From Clavaria fumosa (lineage: Eukaryota > Basidiomycota > Agaricomycetes > Agaricales > Clavariaceae): 64,000 bases of DNA. The DNA is taken from assembly GCA_951802425.1 (NCBI GenBank), contig OX637806.1:992001-1056000 (forward strand). The letters run 5' to 3'. Made by a program: the position numbers and the translations under genes. Positions 1 to 12,163 of the stretch are shown piece by piece. The notes beneath the pieces are model-generated. The model was not told the DNA's origin and did no database searches. It saw nothing but the letters and a program-made list of their open reading frames with translations. How positions within the stretch are numbered: position 1 is the first letter of the stretch; each line of letters starts with the position of its first letter.

Positions 1-1
1 T

Positions 2-924
2 CGTATTGCGGTTGTCTCAATTGGACCCATGGTGTGGAATGCAGCTGTCTTGCTGGCGCTGTTCATACCATCTGTCTTTCTTGGGCATATGCTGGATCCT
101 ATGTTCCCTCGTTTTGGATCTGTCATGGCTTTCATCGGGCATATGCTTGGAGTGCTGGGTATGGTTGGCTTCTTCGAATTCCTGGTATGTTACACGCTAT
201 CTTCTTGCGCTCGTAGGCTTAACAACAACTCTAGTGGTTCCTTGAACGGTGGAACGAAGCGCATGCGATCCTCGGTCTCATAGCAAGCATCGCCATTCAG
301 CGAGCCATCAACAAGATTCTCATTTCGGTCTTCTTGACTCGGGAGTTTAAGCACGACGAAACCAATCGCGCGTGGTGGACAGGGAGATGGTACGGTCGCG
401 GTCTCGGCGTCCACGTTATGTCACAGCCGACTCGCGAGTTCGTGGTCAAGGTCATCGAGCTCTCCCTTTGGGCTTCGGACCTCATCATGGGACACGTGTT
501 GTTATTCATTCTGACACCACCCATCCTGATCCCATACTTCGATACGCTGCACGCCACCATGCTTTGTAAGCATGTCCGCTTGCCTCCAACACCTAACCAC
601 ATTCACTTATCTCATTGCTTCTCTAGTCTGGTTACGACCCTCGAAACAGATCCGCGCTCCGTTGTACACCCTGAAGCAAAAGCGACAGCGCCGCTGGATT
701 GTCAGTGTTCAGCGCCTTTGCCTTGTTTTGTCTTCTGATATTCGCCCATAGATCATAAAATATGGCCTCATCTACGTCTGCGTCATCGCCCTGTTTGTCC
801 TGTTGATTGCCCTTCGTAAGTCAAGTTTTTTCGCATTCTCGAGCAGCGATGCTCATCACCCGCCACAGCTGCTGCGTTCCGCAGTAAATTAACCCTGAAC
901 TGCGCCCTATGTGATAGTCTCTAA
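2..924 (+). CDS. FKS1: 1,3-beta-glucan synthase catalytic subunit, C-terminal end (partial)
   Basis: This is the 3' end of the plasma-membrane enzyme that polymerises UDP-glucose into cell-wall 1,3-beta-glucan. The gene runs off the left edge. Five exons read in one frame: 2-184, 235-565, 627-700, 752-815 and 869-924, with GT-AG introns of about 50-60 bp. The translation contains the diagnostic segment LTREFKHDETNRAWWTG followed by YGRGLG and FWLRPSKQIRAP, split by intron 2. Several hydrophobic stretches match the C-terminal membrane spans of FKS proteins. The last exon gives a short cysteine-containing tail ending NCALCDSL and a TAA stop. I see no damage. The following gene is convergent, with about 260 bp between the stops. 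The family assignment is very secure; only the catalytic N-terminal part is missing, because of the window edge. Confidence 0.95.
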
Positions 925-1185
925 CGGACGCTCCTCATCACGCATCTCCATATAGAATCACTGCATGAATAGTCTTTGATGTGAATCAACCCACCTCATT
1001 ACTGCTCCAGTTTCAGGGCAGTTTCACCGCGACGTGCTCTGCACGGACAACCCTCTTATGCATAGTGTATCCCACACGAACAGTGTATATTCCTTACGAA
1101 ACGACGGTCATGTCACCAGTGTCCATATATGTATCCAAGTTTGCCCAGGCAAGAAAAATCCACCCGTCTGCGCTGCATGAGAACC

Positions 1186-2595
1186 TCATTTTGCAACGAG
1201 AGTTACTTCGGCGACAACGGGCCGGTGATCACTGGATAAAGTGCCATCGTCATTGAGTGCTGTATCGACGATGTGCCTGATCGAAGTCCTATCATCCTTG
1301 TCCTCAGCAAATGCGAAAGATTTGTCGAAAAATATGTAAATTCACCATCTGCCATTGCTGCCGCCAAGTATGAAATCAATGCGCAGCCATGTCCAGGTGC
1401 GCTGTGGTGGCGTGAAACCGGTAAACGTTGCAAAATTTCCCGACACTTGGGAACGGGGTGTGGAGCTAAGCAAGTCGAGCATGCTGAACCAGGGGTCCTC
1501 TTGCTCTGGGCTTGGCTGGAACTTGTCCATGAACGACGTGGGGATAGACATTGGCGGTATTGCGCCGGTGATGATCTCGTAGGCGCCAGCACCGTCTCCA
1601 AATGGTGCACTAGAGGCGATTCTGGGGTATAAACAAAGCATCCCCGCAGACCGGACATTCTGACGGGGAGGTACCACACCTGTTAAAGTCTCCTAGGACG
1701 AAGACGGGTTGCTCTGCCGTCACAGCTTCGTACTTTGCCCTCATTAATAACATAGACGCGCCTAGCCGACGCTGGCCGTCAGATACATTGTCGAGATGGG
1801 CATTCAAGACGCTGAAGCTCGTCTGGCTGTCGGAGATGAGCGCGAAGCGAGCGACCGTACAGATCCTATTGCAACATGCATCGGGGTATCTGGAGGGCTT
1901 GAACGGTTTCCGTCTGTGGGCAAAAGGAAGCGAGCACATGAATTTTTAGCCTGAAGAGACGCATTGTGTGTGTGCTTACGAAAGCCAGAAAGAATCACAG
2001 GAGACAAGCTTAAGGCGGGTCCTTGAAAAGCATGTGAAAAGGAAGCGACAGGCCACCAGCGCAAACGGAGACTGTACTTGTTGTAAAATATAGGACAAAA
2101 TTCTCCCGCGACAACGCCGTCGTCACGACCGACGCCGACCTGCAGTCGAGATAGATAAAGACCTGTGATGAGGCTGCAAAAGGAAGGCCTTCGTACCCAT
2201 GACCACTCATCCCCCAGCAATACAGCTAGATCGTGCACTTGTCTCGCAACGGCTTCCTGGATGCCTGTTTGAATCCGGGAATGATTAAGAGCCTCACCAT
2301 TACACAGAAGGCGAAGGGCGATACCGATTAGGGCTACTTGGAGGGACAAAATTTTCTGAGCAACTCTAAGCCGTCGCGTACTCCACGGACGCTCTTCGTG
2401 GGTCTGAAGGAAAGGAAATTCCTTGAGAGGATCTGGTATCTCCTTGAGGGTTTGTCCAACACGAATATTATCTGGCATTGCGTCGTAACGTATATTCCAT
2501 GTGGCAATCCTGAATGAGTCCAGGCGGCCTGCGAGTGTATCAGTTAATTATGCTCTACAGAGATACTAGAAGTACTTACCCCTGATAAGCTGCAT
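1186..2595 (-). CDS. Endonuclease/exonuclease/phosphatase (EEP) family protein
   Basis: This is a multi-exon gene of the DNase I-like metal-dependent phosphoesterase superfamily, in the small fungal group of about 300-350 residues. The reconstructed reading shows, in order: an N-terminal strand with RIATWNIRYD; the metal-binding glutamate in LIGIQEA, formed across an intron; GEFCPIFYNK; LKLVSCDSFWLS; LNAHLDNVSDGQR; the catalytic GDFNR; RIDFI; and the terminal SDHRPVVAEVTL just before the TGA. All signature residues of the fold (E, D-x-N, SDH) are present. The proposed start at 2595 gives MQLIRG, then a first intron of about 60 bp ending just upstream of the RIATWN exon. At least five introns are needed and exon edges are approximate. 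The substrate cannot be deduced; related proteins act on nucleic acids, inositol phosphates or sphingolipids. Confidence 0.82.
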
Positions 2596-5440
2596 GGTTG
2601 GCGTAGTGACTCAATTGTCGAGGCAGAGAACGCCGATACCAAAGGCAGAGACAATGTCCATGTCTAAAAATGGCAGACGGCACGGTACATCTGATGTCTG
2701 CCGTGTGATGCATTGATGCCGGCAAAGATGCGCGTATCTCCACATTTATTGATTCCATCAGGTAATCTGACCGTCTTGGTGTTGGAATCAAGAAGGGAGA
2801 TAATCTGACCGTCTTGGCGTTAGAATCAAGAAGGGGGGGTACGGTGGACTGTGGTGAACCTACTTGATTTCTTAATTTCTTCCTGAATCACTGCGATTCT
2901 AGAATGAAGGTAGTCAAGGCGGTCAAGTAAAATTAAGCTGATACTCACTTCAAAGGGTACCACGCCTCCACGTCCTCGCTGAAACGCGTTGTACAAGATA
3001 GAGCAAAATCTGTTATCGTCCAACAGAGATCGGATCAATTATTCAACATTGCTGTAAGCATAATGAGCATAGCAGCGCGCGAGCGGCGGAACACACAAAC
3101 TACGCAGGAACCTAAAGGCAATTCAGATACGCGTTGGTCGTTGACAAAGGGCGGGCCGCGGCGGACCGCGGCGGACCGTGAATGAAGCGTGACTCATACT
3201 CATTAGTGTGACGAAGACGAACATTTGCCCACAGGCGCCCGCGCCCGCGCCGGGTGTCATTCGCTGAGAACACCAACTAACAACCAACTGGAGAATTCCT
3301 CCATATTGGAGGTCTTGATTTCTCGTCCTTAGAAATTGCACCGTCACTGAATTTCACGGGCGGTATTTAAAATTCCACCTCATAAAGTGGCGAGATCGCC
3401 ACTCTGTTCGCCTGGAAACCGAGGAGGTGAAAATCAAACAAGGGTTTTGCCATTCAGTTGCCATTGTCTCTTTTTCCTCTGGTCAGCAAACCTTCCACTT
3501 CACCAATCTGGCGTTTAGACGCCAATCATTGCAGATATACGCCCGCACTTGCAAAAATTAGAATTAAAATTCTTGACCCCGTGTTAAAGGCAGTGTAGTT
3601 ACAGACGGAGCAGAGGACGTAACATCTGAATATCAAGAAGAGAATCTGGCATCCGCTGGCACATTGCTCGGATGGCCACATTGACTGCATGGGGATACCA
3701 AGCGATTGCGAACATGGCGGGTCTTTCCTGCCCCATTCATTCGTCGATCGGCTCTCTGACCAAGCTGGCCGACCCCAAACCTTCGTTTGTGACGCGCAGT
3801 ATCTTGTCTGCTGACGCGAAGAGGGTTCCATTCCTGCGAAATCAAGATGACGAACCTGGAGTCTAGACCGCAGAATCGATTCAAGGGGGGCACTTGCGGA
3901 TATCGCATGTGGTATGTGAAACTGCGACCAGCACCAGAATAAGAAAGCACGTCCTAAATCGGCTCTGATTGCTGTGGGGCTGTCGGATATATTACCCGAC
4001 CTTTGTCGGATAGCATGTCGAGCCGAAGATAACCTTTAATGTGATTGCGCAACAGGTGAGAGGATGAGCGCTTCGTTACTTGCGCAAGGACTATGCGGGC
4101 GTCGAGGAAGACGGCTAGGATGTTCCTCAAAGAGCATAGTAAGGATAAGAGATGTTCTAAGTGCAAGTGCAAGGGCGCGGGTTGACGTTTTCAACAGGAA
4201 TGACATGTACAGGAACATGAGAACAATCAGATTATCGATGTGGGTTTATAGCAAAGTCATGAGACCTGTGCTCCCAGAGTTGTCTGCTGTACAATTCCTG
4301 TGTGATTCGGGTCGATTGGGCACATGTGGGGAAGGGTGAGTCCGCGCTGTCCTCGCTCTCACGGCTAACGGGGACCCTCGCGCGTGATACGGTGATGCGG
4401 AGCGCCTCATCGTTTGAATCGCCCAAACCCCGCATGGCACGAGCATGCAGGATCGGCTGATATCATCGATGCCTCGCGGGATAGGCGCGTACTCCTAGCT
4501 TTGGTCGGAGCCCACGGTGGTGCGGAGATTCGATTTGCTTATGGACAGCCACATTTTCCGCTCAGCAAATTGTGAGGACATGCAGGGATGCAAGCATGTG
4601 ATGCTTGAGTGACGGCAGCAGGAGATTTCACGATCAGCTGACATGTAGAGTCGAGGAGTTCTCCATCCGTAACATAACAACAAAAAGCTCCGTCTGTGAG
4701 AGAAAGCGAGGCGAGACTTTTCTACAGAGCCCGCAGAGGATCGAGTCTCCATCAGCGGGGGGATTCGGAAAAAAGCTGAGTTTTAGCACAATACAGGGCT
4801 GTAAAGGCGTGACACCTGGAACAGAATCCTTCCAAAGGTGGAATTAGCCTTCACTTCTCGACCACGATGATCTCTGTAAGGTTGACATGAGCGATTTGAT
4901 AACAGGGCATGAAACGTTGTGCCAGGGTGTCCTGAATGTACGGCATAGGGTAGAGTTTACAAGAAAGAGCGGAGACATCCTTCCGGTCCGACTCGAATGC
5001 AGTACAAACGAGTGTACAGGTCCGGCCAGAGATACGATAGAGAGAGGAAGGGAAAGCGCACTCGAGGAGTAGAGGGAAGAGAAGTCTGAGTGTGTGTGGT
5101 GTGTGTGTGTTCTGTAGTAGAGAATATCAGTGGGGGACCATTAGGCCTGTCTCGTCTTAGTTAGTTATTCTATCAAAAATCTTATTCCACTTCTCGAACC
5201 ACCCAGGATCCGGTGCCTTTGTTCCAGTGTGCCTCGAAGCCATGTTGAAGTCTTCCAGAAGAAATCACAGAAGATTTGGAAAACACAAGTAATTCGTAAT
5301 TCGTAATTCGGCGCCTGGGTTCCTGCCTTTATTTTGGGGCTGGTTCGGAATAAGAAGACCAAATGCCTTAGATAAAACCACGCCCCACGCCGGGTTCTTA
5401 GCTCCCCCACATCTCCGTCGAATTTCCCAAGCCGCTCTCG
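2596..5440. other. No recognisable gene (2.8 kb)
   Basis: Both strands contain only short unconnected open frames, and none shows a motif I recognise. The stretch includes a two-copy 38-bp tandem duplication near 2763 and a GT-rich microsatellite around 5088-5111. The last few hundred bases should contain the promoter of the velvet gene that starts at 5441. Confidence 0.5.
2763..2838. repeat. Two-copy 38-bp tandem duplication
   Basis: A unit beginning TAATCTGACCGTCTTGG is repeated immediately with a period of 38 bp and only a few substitutions. It lies about 170 bp upstream of the EEP gene start and overlaps no convincing reading frame. Confidence 0.85.
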
Positions 5441-6885
5441 ATGCATCGGTTAAATGATTCCTGTGTTAAGCCGCAGTCGCTTCACGTCGAACCTTGCCGA
5501 CTCCATCAAGCAGTCGGTCGGGCGCCCCAGGAGCCCGGACGCACCGACAGAACAAGGCACTCGTTCATCGGTGAGCCTATACGTTTCACCGAGGGCCAGT
5601 GGGCTGGTCAAACCGTCCGCGCCGAGCTCCACGAGATCCAGAAGGCGAACTTGGGACGAAAGTAATATTTGATTGCCCTTTCCTCCTCCTCTTTGTGCAG
5701 ACCTCAAGCAGGATTGGCAGGTATGGGCGTGTAGATCGGCGGCCGTTGGATCCACCCCCTGCGATACTTTTGAAGCTATTCGTCGTGACGAACGCAGGTA
5801 CCGAACACCAAAGAGAATCGGAGGTCGAAAACTACGAGTGGGGCTATTCCTTATTTTTTTGTGACCGGCTACTCACAAGTCTGACACTCAGCAACGTCAA
5901 GAATCTCGGATTACTTTGCAATGTTGAGTTAGTTTTCCTTTAAATTGTCATTTGTTCGACGCGTCTTCCCTTGTCTCCTTCTCCCCAGCCTGTTCCCCGT
6001 CTCGGACGCGTTCGCTCAGGACCAACGCTCGCCGCAGCGAGTCCGGTCGAACCATTGCTCCGACTCATCCATTTCGGCTTCGTCGACCTCTCCATTCGAT
6101 ACATGCCAGCCTCGTAGTCACCCTCGCCCTGTGACGTTTATCTCTGCCTTTAGCCCGTCTCGTCGCGCTTCGCTGCCGCCACCCCCTCTCCACACCCCCA
6201 ATCAGGAACGGTCCGCACCAGCAGGGTGGAATTCGCTCCACTCAGACGGCTCCGAGCATAACGCGTTTTCTCGCTCACTCCCCCCTGCTGAACACGAGAG
6301 GCTTACCACGGCATTGGTTGGCACAACTTTCGTGCAGCCCGTCTATGTCGACTACCAGGGGAAGAAGGCATTGGTGTTCGTCTTTGCTGTACGGTCTCTC
6401 CTAATCTTTGGTCAATCTTTGGTAGCTACAGGCGCTGACCCTGTGATTGATGTTTAGGACTTGGCTGTAAATATTGAGGGCACGTTTATCCTGCGTTATC
6501 GTGCCTTCGATATATATTCCAAGGCTTTCGGCAGCGATGATTTCTTGATACAGGCAGAGTGCTACGGTGGACCATTCCGCGTCTATTCGACCAAGGAATT
6601 TCCAGGTTTGCAACCATCCACCGAATTGACCAAGGTCCGTACGAAGCGCTAGAGATGTTTCTCGCATTTCATTATTGCTATCTTGGCCCTTCAAATCTTC
6701 TAATTTTGCCCTACATTTTTGATCATATTCCGCAGCAACTTGCTCGATACGGCGTGCGTCTCAACATTCGTGAGACTGAGCGCCGGCGGCGAAAGAGAGA
6801 CTCCGAAGAGGGATCCGATAGCCCCTCGTTGGACGGGGATGGTGGACACAAGCGCCGGTCAAGTCGTCCAATGAGTGATCAATAG
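5441..6885 (+). CDS. Velvet-domain transcriptional regulator (VosA/VelB-type)
   Basis: Velvet proteins are fungal DNA-binding regulators with an NF-kB-like fold that link light, sporulation and secondary metabolism. The exons are 5441-5661, 5721-5837, 5892-5927, 5989-6388, 6458-6634 and 6736-6885. The first half of the domain reads FTEGQWAGQTVRAEL, then DRRPLDPPPA, NAGTEHQRESEVENYD and LGLLCNVDLFPV. The second half reads FVQPVYVDYQGKKALVFVF, EGTFILRYRAFDIYS, AECYGGPFRVYSTKEFPG and STELTKQLARYGVRLNIR. A Ser/Pro-rich low-complexity insert of roughly 110 residues separates the halves, an arrangement known from VelB. The C-terminus is basic (ERRRRKRDSEEG) and could contain a nuclear localisation signal. 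The ATG at 5441 is the first in frame, but an upstream exon is possible. VosA-like and VelB-like types cannot be separated by eye. Confidence 0.9.
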
Positions 6886-7049
6886 CCTATCTTGTCCTGA
6901 TCATGACTTTGACGTCTCCATTCGGCCGGTTCGTGTGATGGTAGTTGGGAACTGATATCTTTCTCCGGTAGAACACTTTGATTTCTTAATGCTTGCCTTC
7001 GGAACACTTACTCACAAGCAATCGGATCTCAATATGTACAATGCTCACG

Positions 7050-8080
7050 TCATTTCTCCTGCATGCGCTTCAGTTGCAAAATAAGGTCGACAAGCACCAA
7101 ATTAGGAGAAAGGTCGTCCACGGGTTCGCTCGCTTTCTTCCTTGACGCAATGAGTTTGAGAAGCACGGCTCCTGGAATCTGGCGGCCGGGCGCCTTCTCC
7201 AAGGATTGCACCGATCGTTTTGTGACCACAAATCAGACAGGTGAGTCAGGTGACCGCGAACGTTCGCCCGTTCACCTCCGGCCTTACCTAATGGCTTGTG
7301 TGTTTGTGGAGCTGTTATCAAGGAGGTCGCCTCTCCAACGCGCACATGTCAGTCACGAAAATCACGCAACCCTTTCGTAAGTCCTCAGTCTGGGACGGGA
7401 CGGAGCGGTGCGGTAAGGCCCGCTATCAATTGCCGAGGTTCGCCGATATCGGACGTGAGAGACACAAACGTCTTATTCCCAGATTGGCAGGCCTTGTGCC
7501 TCGCATGCGTGATGCACACGAATGATGACCGGAGTCCATTTATGTAGTCGACTTGCGAATTCGCAGCAGAAAAAAAAAACTTTGCTCTTGTGTCCGAGTT
7601 TTTGCCGTTCATCAGATTCAGATGGCACAGCGAGCGTGTCCTCGAAGCGCCTGATAGGATGATTCAAAGAGAAAAATAGCCGGCGCTGACGAGACCGCCA
7701 TGACGAGCGCTCTATGACACTCTCATACTTACGGCAGCGTGTGTTCAGCACTGGATGAATTGAGACGCCACCCCTTGCAGTTGGACACTTATCATGTCAA
7801 CGTCACGTTATGTACAATATCTACAACGGCATCTACCATCTGGACCCATCCTGCCACATCGGGGCTGTGCCTTAGACGCGCTGCTTGTTTGTGAACCTCA
7901 GCCGCGGTAGAGAAACCCCCGCGCCTCTTAAGTGGGTTGCACTATCTGATGAGTTCATTTCCTGTATTGGCCGCTTGCATTTCGTCTCCGACAGGGGTCC
8001 CTTGAGCAAGGGAAGCTTGAGAAGCCAATCGTCAGGAATGAGGGGAGACGGTGATATCATATTAGATTGACCCTTTTCAA
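7050..8080 (-). CDS. Hypothetical multi-exon gene (approximate limits)
   Basis: I do not recognise this protein. Two segments look like genuine exons. One (about 7050-7170) ends in a well-formed C-terminus containing VLLKLIASRKKASEPVDD and LVLVDLILQLKRMQEK before TGA. The other (about 7810-7950) reads STAAEVHKQAARLRHSP followed by DVAGWVQMVDAVVDIVHN and sits between plausible acceptor and donor sites. A third stretch near 7600-7670 reads FEDTLAVPSESDERQKLG. The segments lie in order on the minus strand in different frames, as expected for short exons, but I could not join every boundary with confidence. The 5' limit is uncertain. It could instead be a decayed gene. Confidence 0.35.
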
Positions 8081-8451
8081 TTGAATGTGACCCTTCTATT
8101 GAACGACCCTTCATCGGAGCGGGAAAATGGTGGTGGCGGGAGGCTAACGCTTTTCGGTAAAGTTCGCTCACAATGATGGTTGAGCAAAGTGGTGAATTTG
8201 AAATTTGCCCAGTTCTGGGGTGATACTATGTGCCAAAGGGAACAAAAAAAATGATATGAATGGCTGTTCCTTCTGATGTCAAAGCACGCACGAAAGCAGA
8301 GCGAGAAAACAAAACAAAACAAGCAACCGATTTCGTTGTATCGATTCCAATTGGGTCCGTTCAGATACTTACGGGTTCCGTTCTTCAGTTAATGGGCGCC
8401 GTCCAGATGAGACGATGGATGTGGTAGTCCGTTCAGAAATACGGGGCCCGT

Positions 8452-10069
8452 TCAGATGGGGTGGCGACAATTGGGACACAAGACTGCTGGACACTTGGGG
8501 CGCTTCTTGTGAAAGTAAGTCCCCGAGTACGTCGCCGCCGCCGGGTGGACCTTCTCCTCCCAGTCGTTCGGCACTGCGTAGGGGCCCCGCAGCACGGCTA
8601 GCACGATCCGGCGCGCGGCGACGACGTACCGCACGTTCCCCACGACGCCGCCCCAGCTCTTGCCGCGCACGATCGGGTGCCGCGCTGCGGCGAGCAGCCC
8701 CTGCGGCAGGTCGTTGAGGACCATCTCCACCGAGGGCTCGGGGAAATTCTCGTCCTCCTCGTCCTCCTCGTCCATGCCCGCGTCGCTGTCGTCGTCGTCG
8801 CTGGTGCGGCCCGAGGCGGCGGTGGGGCTGCGGCGCGCGCGGCGCTGCGAGCGCATATGGCGCTTGTGGAGCTTGTCGACGGGAATGGGTTTGTCGCTGT
8901 CCGGAGACGACGCGAGGAGGCGGTCCGGGCGCGTGTGCGGTTCGCGGTCCTTGAGGTCCGGGCGGGAGAGGAGACACCGGGTGTGGTACGCGCGGCGGCA
9001 CGCGGGGCGCGGGCAGAAGTGCATGTCGTCATTGTCGGGGTTGTAGAACCCCTTGCAGAAACACTCGCTGAGTGGTTTGGGCTGCGCGGGATTGGGTGGT
9101 GGTGGTTGTCAGTCAGTCCTTCGTGGGTGCCGGAATTGGTCCAGGGTTCGGACGCACATTGACGACTTTCCTTCCGGGCTCGAAGTTCCACCTCCAGAAG
9201 AACTCATGGGGGCCGATGTCCTCCTGCTCGACCTCGAAGTTGACCTCCTCCTTGTACTGCCTAACGTGAGTGATGTCTGCCAATCGAGGGGGCATTTGGT
9301 GTCAGAGACTCCACAACAATAATAATAACAATAGAAATCACGAACCATTGAAGCACATCGCAGAGACATAGTCCTCACTTTTGGACTTCAGCCGCTCATA
9401 CTTGGCACACAACTTCGGGCTACTAAAACACCCAAGGGCAAAGTATTTCAAAAAAGGGATAATATGAACGATAAAAATCCACAGACGTACAACGAGGGTC
9501 TGATGCCATGGACGTCCTTGCCGGACCAGAACCAGCTGACGCGCACCCAGATGAGGGACAGGTCGGGGGCGCCCTCGCACTCGTCCGGCTGCTCCCACGT
9601 GCGGATCTCCAGGATGTGCCCGACCCAGAACTCGTGCGCCTCGTCGTCGTCGTCCGGCTGCATGTCGTCTGCGAGGATCAGGGCACTGTGATGTTAGGGG
9701 TGTTTTTTTGTGTGTGTGTTTTGGAAAGGGGTGTTGGGTGAAAAAAGCGTCAGGGAGGAAAGAGGGAAGGGAGACGGGGATTGGCGTGCGTACTGGTTGC
9801 CGACGTTGAACGTGTGTATTTCGCCCTCCTTGTCGCGCACTGTCGAAGAAGAGGGGGTGTCGTTATTAGCGATGCCACAACCGAGCTTTGTTAAACTCGC
9901 CTTCGAACGAGTCCCACCTTACCATCTGCTTCCAGTCTTGAAGGGAGATGTCCGGCTTGGGCGCGTTGCCTTTCTGTTTCTGTTTCTGTTTCTGTTTTTC
10001 GTAGCTCGGTGTACGCATGAAACGAGCGGCCCACAAATGGCTTTTTCTCGGACGGTGTGATTGAACCAC
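8452..10069 (-). CDS. BAH and PHD-finger chromatin protein
   Basis: This is a probable nuclear protein combining a bromo-adjacent-homology (BAH) domain, which docks on nucleosomes or chromatin proteins, with a PHD finger, which usually reads histone H3 tails. Exons on the minus strand give, in order: a basic N-terminus with PKPDISLQDWKQM; DKEGEIHTFNVGN; the BAH core EFWVGHILEIRTWEQPDE, then LIWVRVSWFWSGKD; SEDYVSAMCF; IGPHEFFWRWNFEPG; then a cysteine-rich PHD segment including CFCKGFYNPDND and MHFCPRPACRRAYHTRCLL. A 60-residue acidic linker (DDDDSDAGMDEEDEEDE) follows. The protein ends in CPAVLCPNCRHPI and TGA. Several introns interrupt the N-terminal half; the start at 10069 is the best ATG in frame but is not certain. 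The local GC content is high. Histone-mark specificity is not predictable from this view. Confidence 0.82.
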
Positions 10070-10076
10070 GGAACAA

Positions 10077-10398
10077 AAAAATTAAGCGGAGGTTACGGAG
10101 TAGCAGGGATTGGCGCTTTCGGGTGATGATCTATGTCGATCAAAGGTACGTGGCGCGTTCGAACGGGTGCGTGATGTGCGGGACAGTTGGGGGCAAACTG
10201 TGACGAGCACAGATGTCACAGGCCCAGAGACATTGACACAAAAACTGCAAATGCAGACTCATTATTGGATATTACAGTAAGATTGAGTGAGTGCTTTGGT
10301 GAGAGGAATTACTCAGAGGCATACAGTATATTCAACAAAGGCTATTGACCTAAATATCCAGCTCATATATTCCCTTGCTTGCAAGGGTTCTTACCACT
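10077..10398. other. Intergenic sequence between the BAH-PHD gene and a TIR element
   Basis: No open frame of note. A short palindrome (CCCTTGCTTGCAAGGG, about 10372-10387) lies just outside the terminal inverted repeat of the neighbouring element and could belong to its terminal structure. Confidence 0.4.
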
Positions 10399-10423
10399 CA
10401 TCAGGAAAAGGGGAAATCTCTGA
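10399..10423 (+). repeat. Left terminal inverted repeat (25 bp)
   Basis: Perfect inverted match to 12982-13006. The motif starts CATCAGGAAAAGGGG and ends ATCTCTGA. Confidence 0.85.
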
Positions 10424-10705
10424 ATCTGTCTTATTATTACTTAAACTGTCTTAAAATGGTGAATAAGACACATTCAGACACAAGAGATTAAGACACACTT
10501 GACTTAGATTAAGACTATCCAATTTATGGATTAGCCTTAGGCTTGTCTTAGGCATGTACTCAAGACAAACCAAGTCACATCAAGTCACTAAGCAGACCAT
10601 GTAGTTTCAGCAAACCTCAGGTCAGATGGACCCATCATCTTGCATAGACACAGGTTTAATACTACAGCAGGCTGGCAGTGCTATGTAGATCTACACTCAT
10701 AGAAC

Positions 10706-12080
10706 CTGCCACCGCCGCTGCCATCCGCCGCCGCCGCCACCGCCACCGCCATCGTCGTCCGCCGCCGCCACCGCCACCGCCATCGTCATCTGCCGCTGTT
10801 GCTGCCGCTGCCGTCGTCGTCGTTGTCCACCACTGTTGCTGCCGCCGCTGCCGTTGTCGTCATCATCTGCCGCCGTTGCTGCCGCCGCCGCCGTCGTCGT
10901 CATCCACTGCTGTTGCTGCCGCCGCCGCCGTCGTCGTCATCCACTGCTGTTGCTGCCGCCGCCGCCGTCGTCGTCATCCACTGCTGTTGCTGCCGCCGCC
11001 GCCGTCATCGTCATCCACTGCTGTTGCTGCCGCCGCCGCCGTCATCATCCGCCGCTGTTGCTGCCGCTGCCGCCGTCGTCGTCCGCCGCTGTTGCTGCTG
11101 CTGTCGTCATCGTCCGCCACTGTTGCTGCTGCCGTCGTCGTCGTCCACTGCTGTTGCTGCTGCCGTCGTCGTCGTCCGCCGCTGTTGCTGCCGCCGCCAT
11201 CTTTGTCGTCGTCCGCTGCGTCGTGCTGTTGCTGCTGCTGCCGCCGCCGCCGCCGCCGCCGTCTGCTGCTGTTGCTGCCGCCGCCGCCGCCGCCGCCGTC
11301 TGCTGCTGTTGCTGCCGCCGCCGCCGCCGCCGCCGTCTGCTGCTGTTGCTGCCGCCGCCGCTGCCGCCGCCGCCGTCTGCTGCTGTTGCTGCCGCCGCCA
11401 CCGCCATCTGCTGCTGTTGCCGCCGCTGCCGCCGCCGTTGCTGCCGCCGCCGCCGCCGCCGTCGTCCGTCGTCGTCCGCCGCCGTTGCTGCCGCCATCGT
11501 CGTCGTCCGCCTCCATTGCTGCCACCGCCGCCGTCGTCATCCGCCGCTGTTGCTGCCGCCGCCGCCGTCGTCGTCGTCGTCCACCGCTGTTGCTGCCGCC
11601 GCTGCCGCCGTCGTCGTCGTCCACCGCTGTTGCTGCCGCCGCCGCCGCCGCCGTCGTCGTCCACCGCTGTTGCTGCCGCCGCCGCCGCCGCCGTCGTCGT
11701 CCACCGCTGTTGCTGCCGCCGCCGCCGCCGCCGTCGTCGTCCACCGCTGTTGCTGCCGCCGCCGCCGTCATCCGCCGCTGTTGCTGCCGCCGTCATCGTC
11801 GTCTGCCGCCGCCGTCGTCATCCGCCACTGTTGCTGCCGCCGCTGCTGTCGTCATCATCGTCCGCTGCGTCGTGCTGTTGCTGCTGCGGCTGTCGTCGTG
11901 CTATTGCTGCTGCTGCCGCCGCCGCCGCCGTCGTCGTGCTGTTGCTGCCGCCGCCGCCGCCGCCGCCTTCGTCGTGCTGTTGCTGCTGCCGCTGCCGCCG
12001 TCGTCATGCTGTTGCTACTGCTGCCGCCACCACCGTCACATCTGTTGTCGCCGTCGCAGCTGTCACTGTCGCAGTCACCG
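10706..12080. repeat. GCC/GTC-type trinucleotide minisatellite
   Basis: About 1.4 kb consists of imperfect 36-45-bp units built from GCC, GTC, GTT and CCA triplets, for example CCACCGCTGTTGCTGCCGCC followed by a GCC/GTC run. Because the repeat lacks stop triplets, several frames on both strands stay open for hundreds of codons and read as runs of Ala, Pro, Ser, Arg, Val, Cys or Leu. These frames are not credible proteins. The units are most regular between 11520 and 11770. Confidence 0.9.
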
Positions 12081-12163
12081 TCGCAGCTCAATGGCGATAG
12101 AGAGGGACTTACGGTTCGATGGGGTGGAAGGGTGAAGGTGAAGGTGCGAGAAGAACAGGCAGC

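Noticed and set aside
3123..3950. Minus-strand frames with scattered Cys residues
   Set aside because: No family signature, no joinable exons and no neighbouring support.
8598..9191. Arg/Ala/Thr-rich frames on both strands over the BAH-PHD gene
   Set aside because: GC-rich shadow frames; only the frame with BAH and PHD cysteine motifs is conserved.
10678..12135. Long plus-strand frames of 430-495 codons in three frames, and minus-strand frames of 150-265 codons
   Set aside because: They arise from stop-free GCC/GTC/GTT triplet repeats; several overlapping frames are open at once and the translations are pure low complexity.
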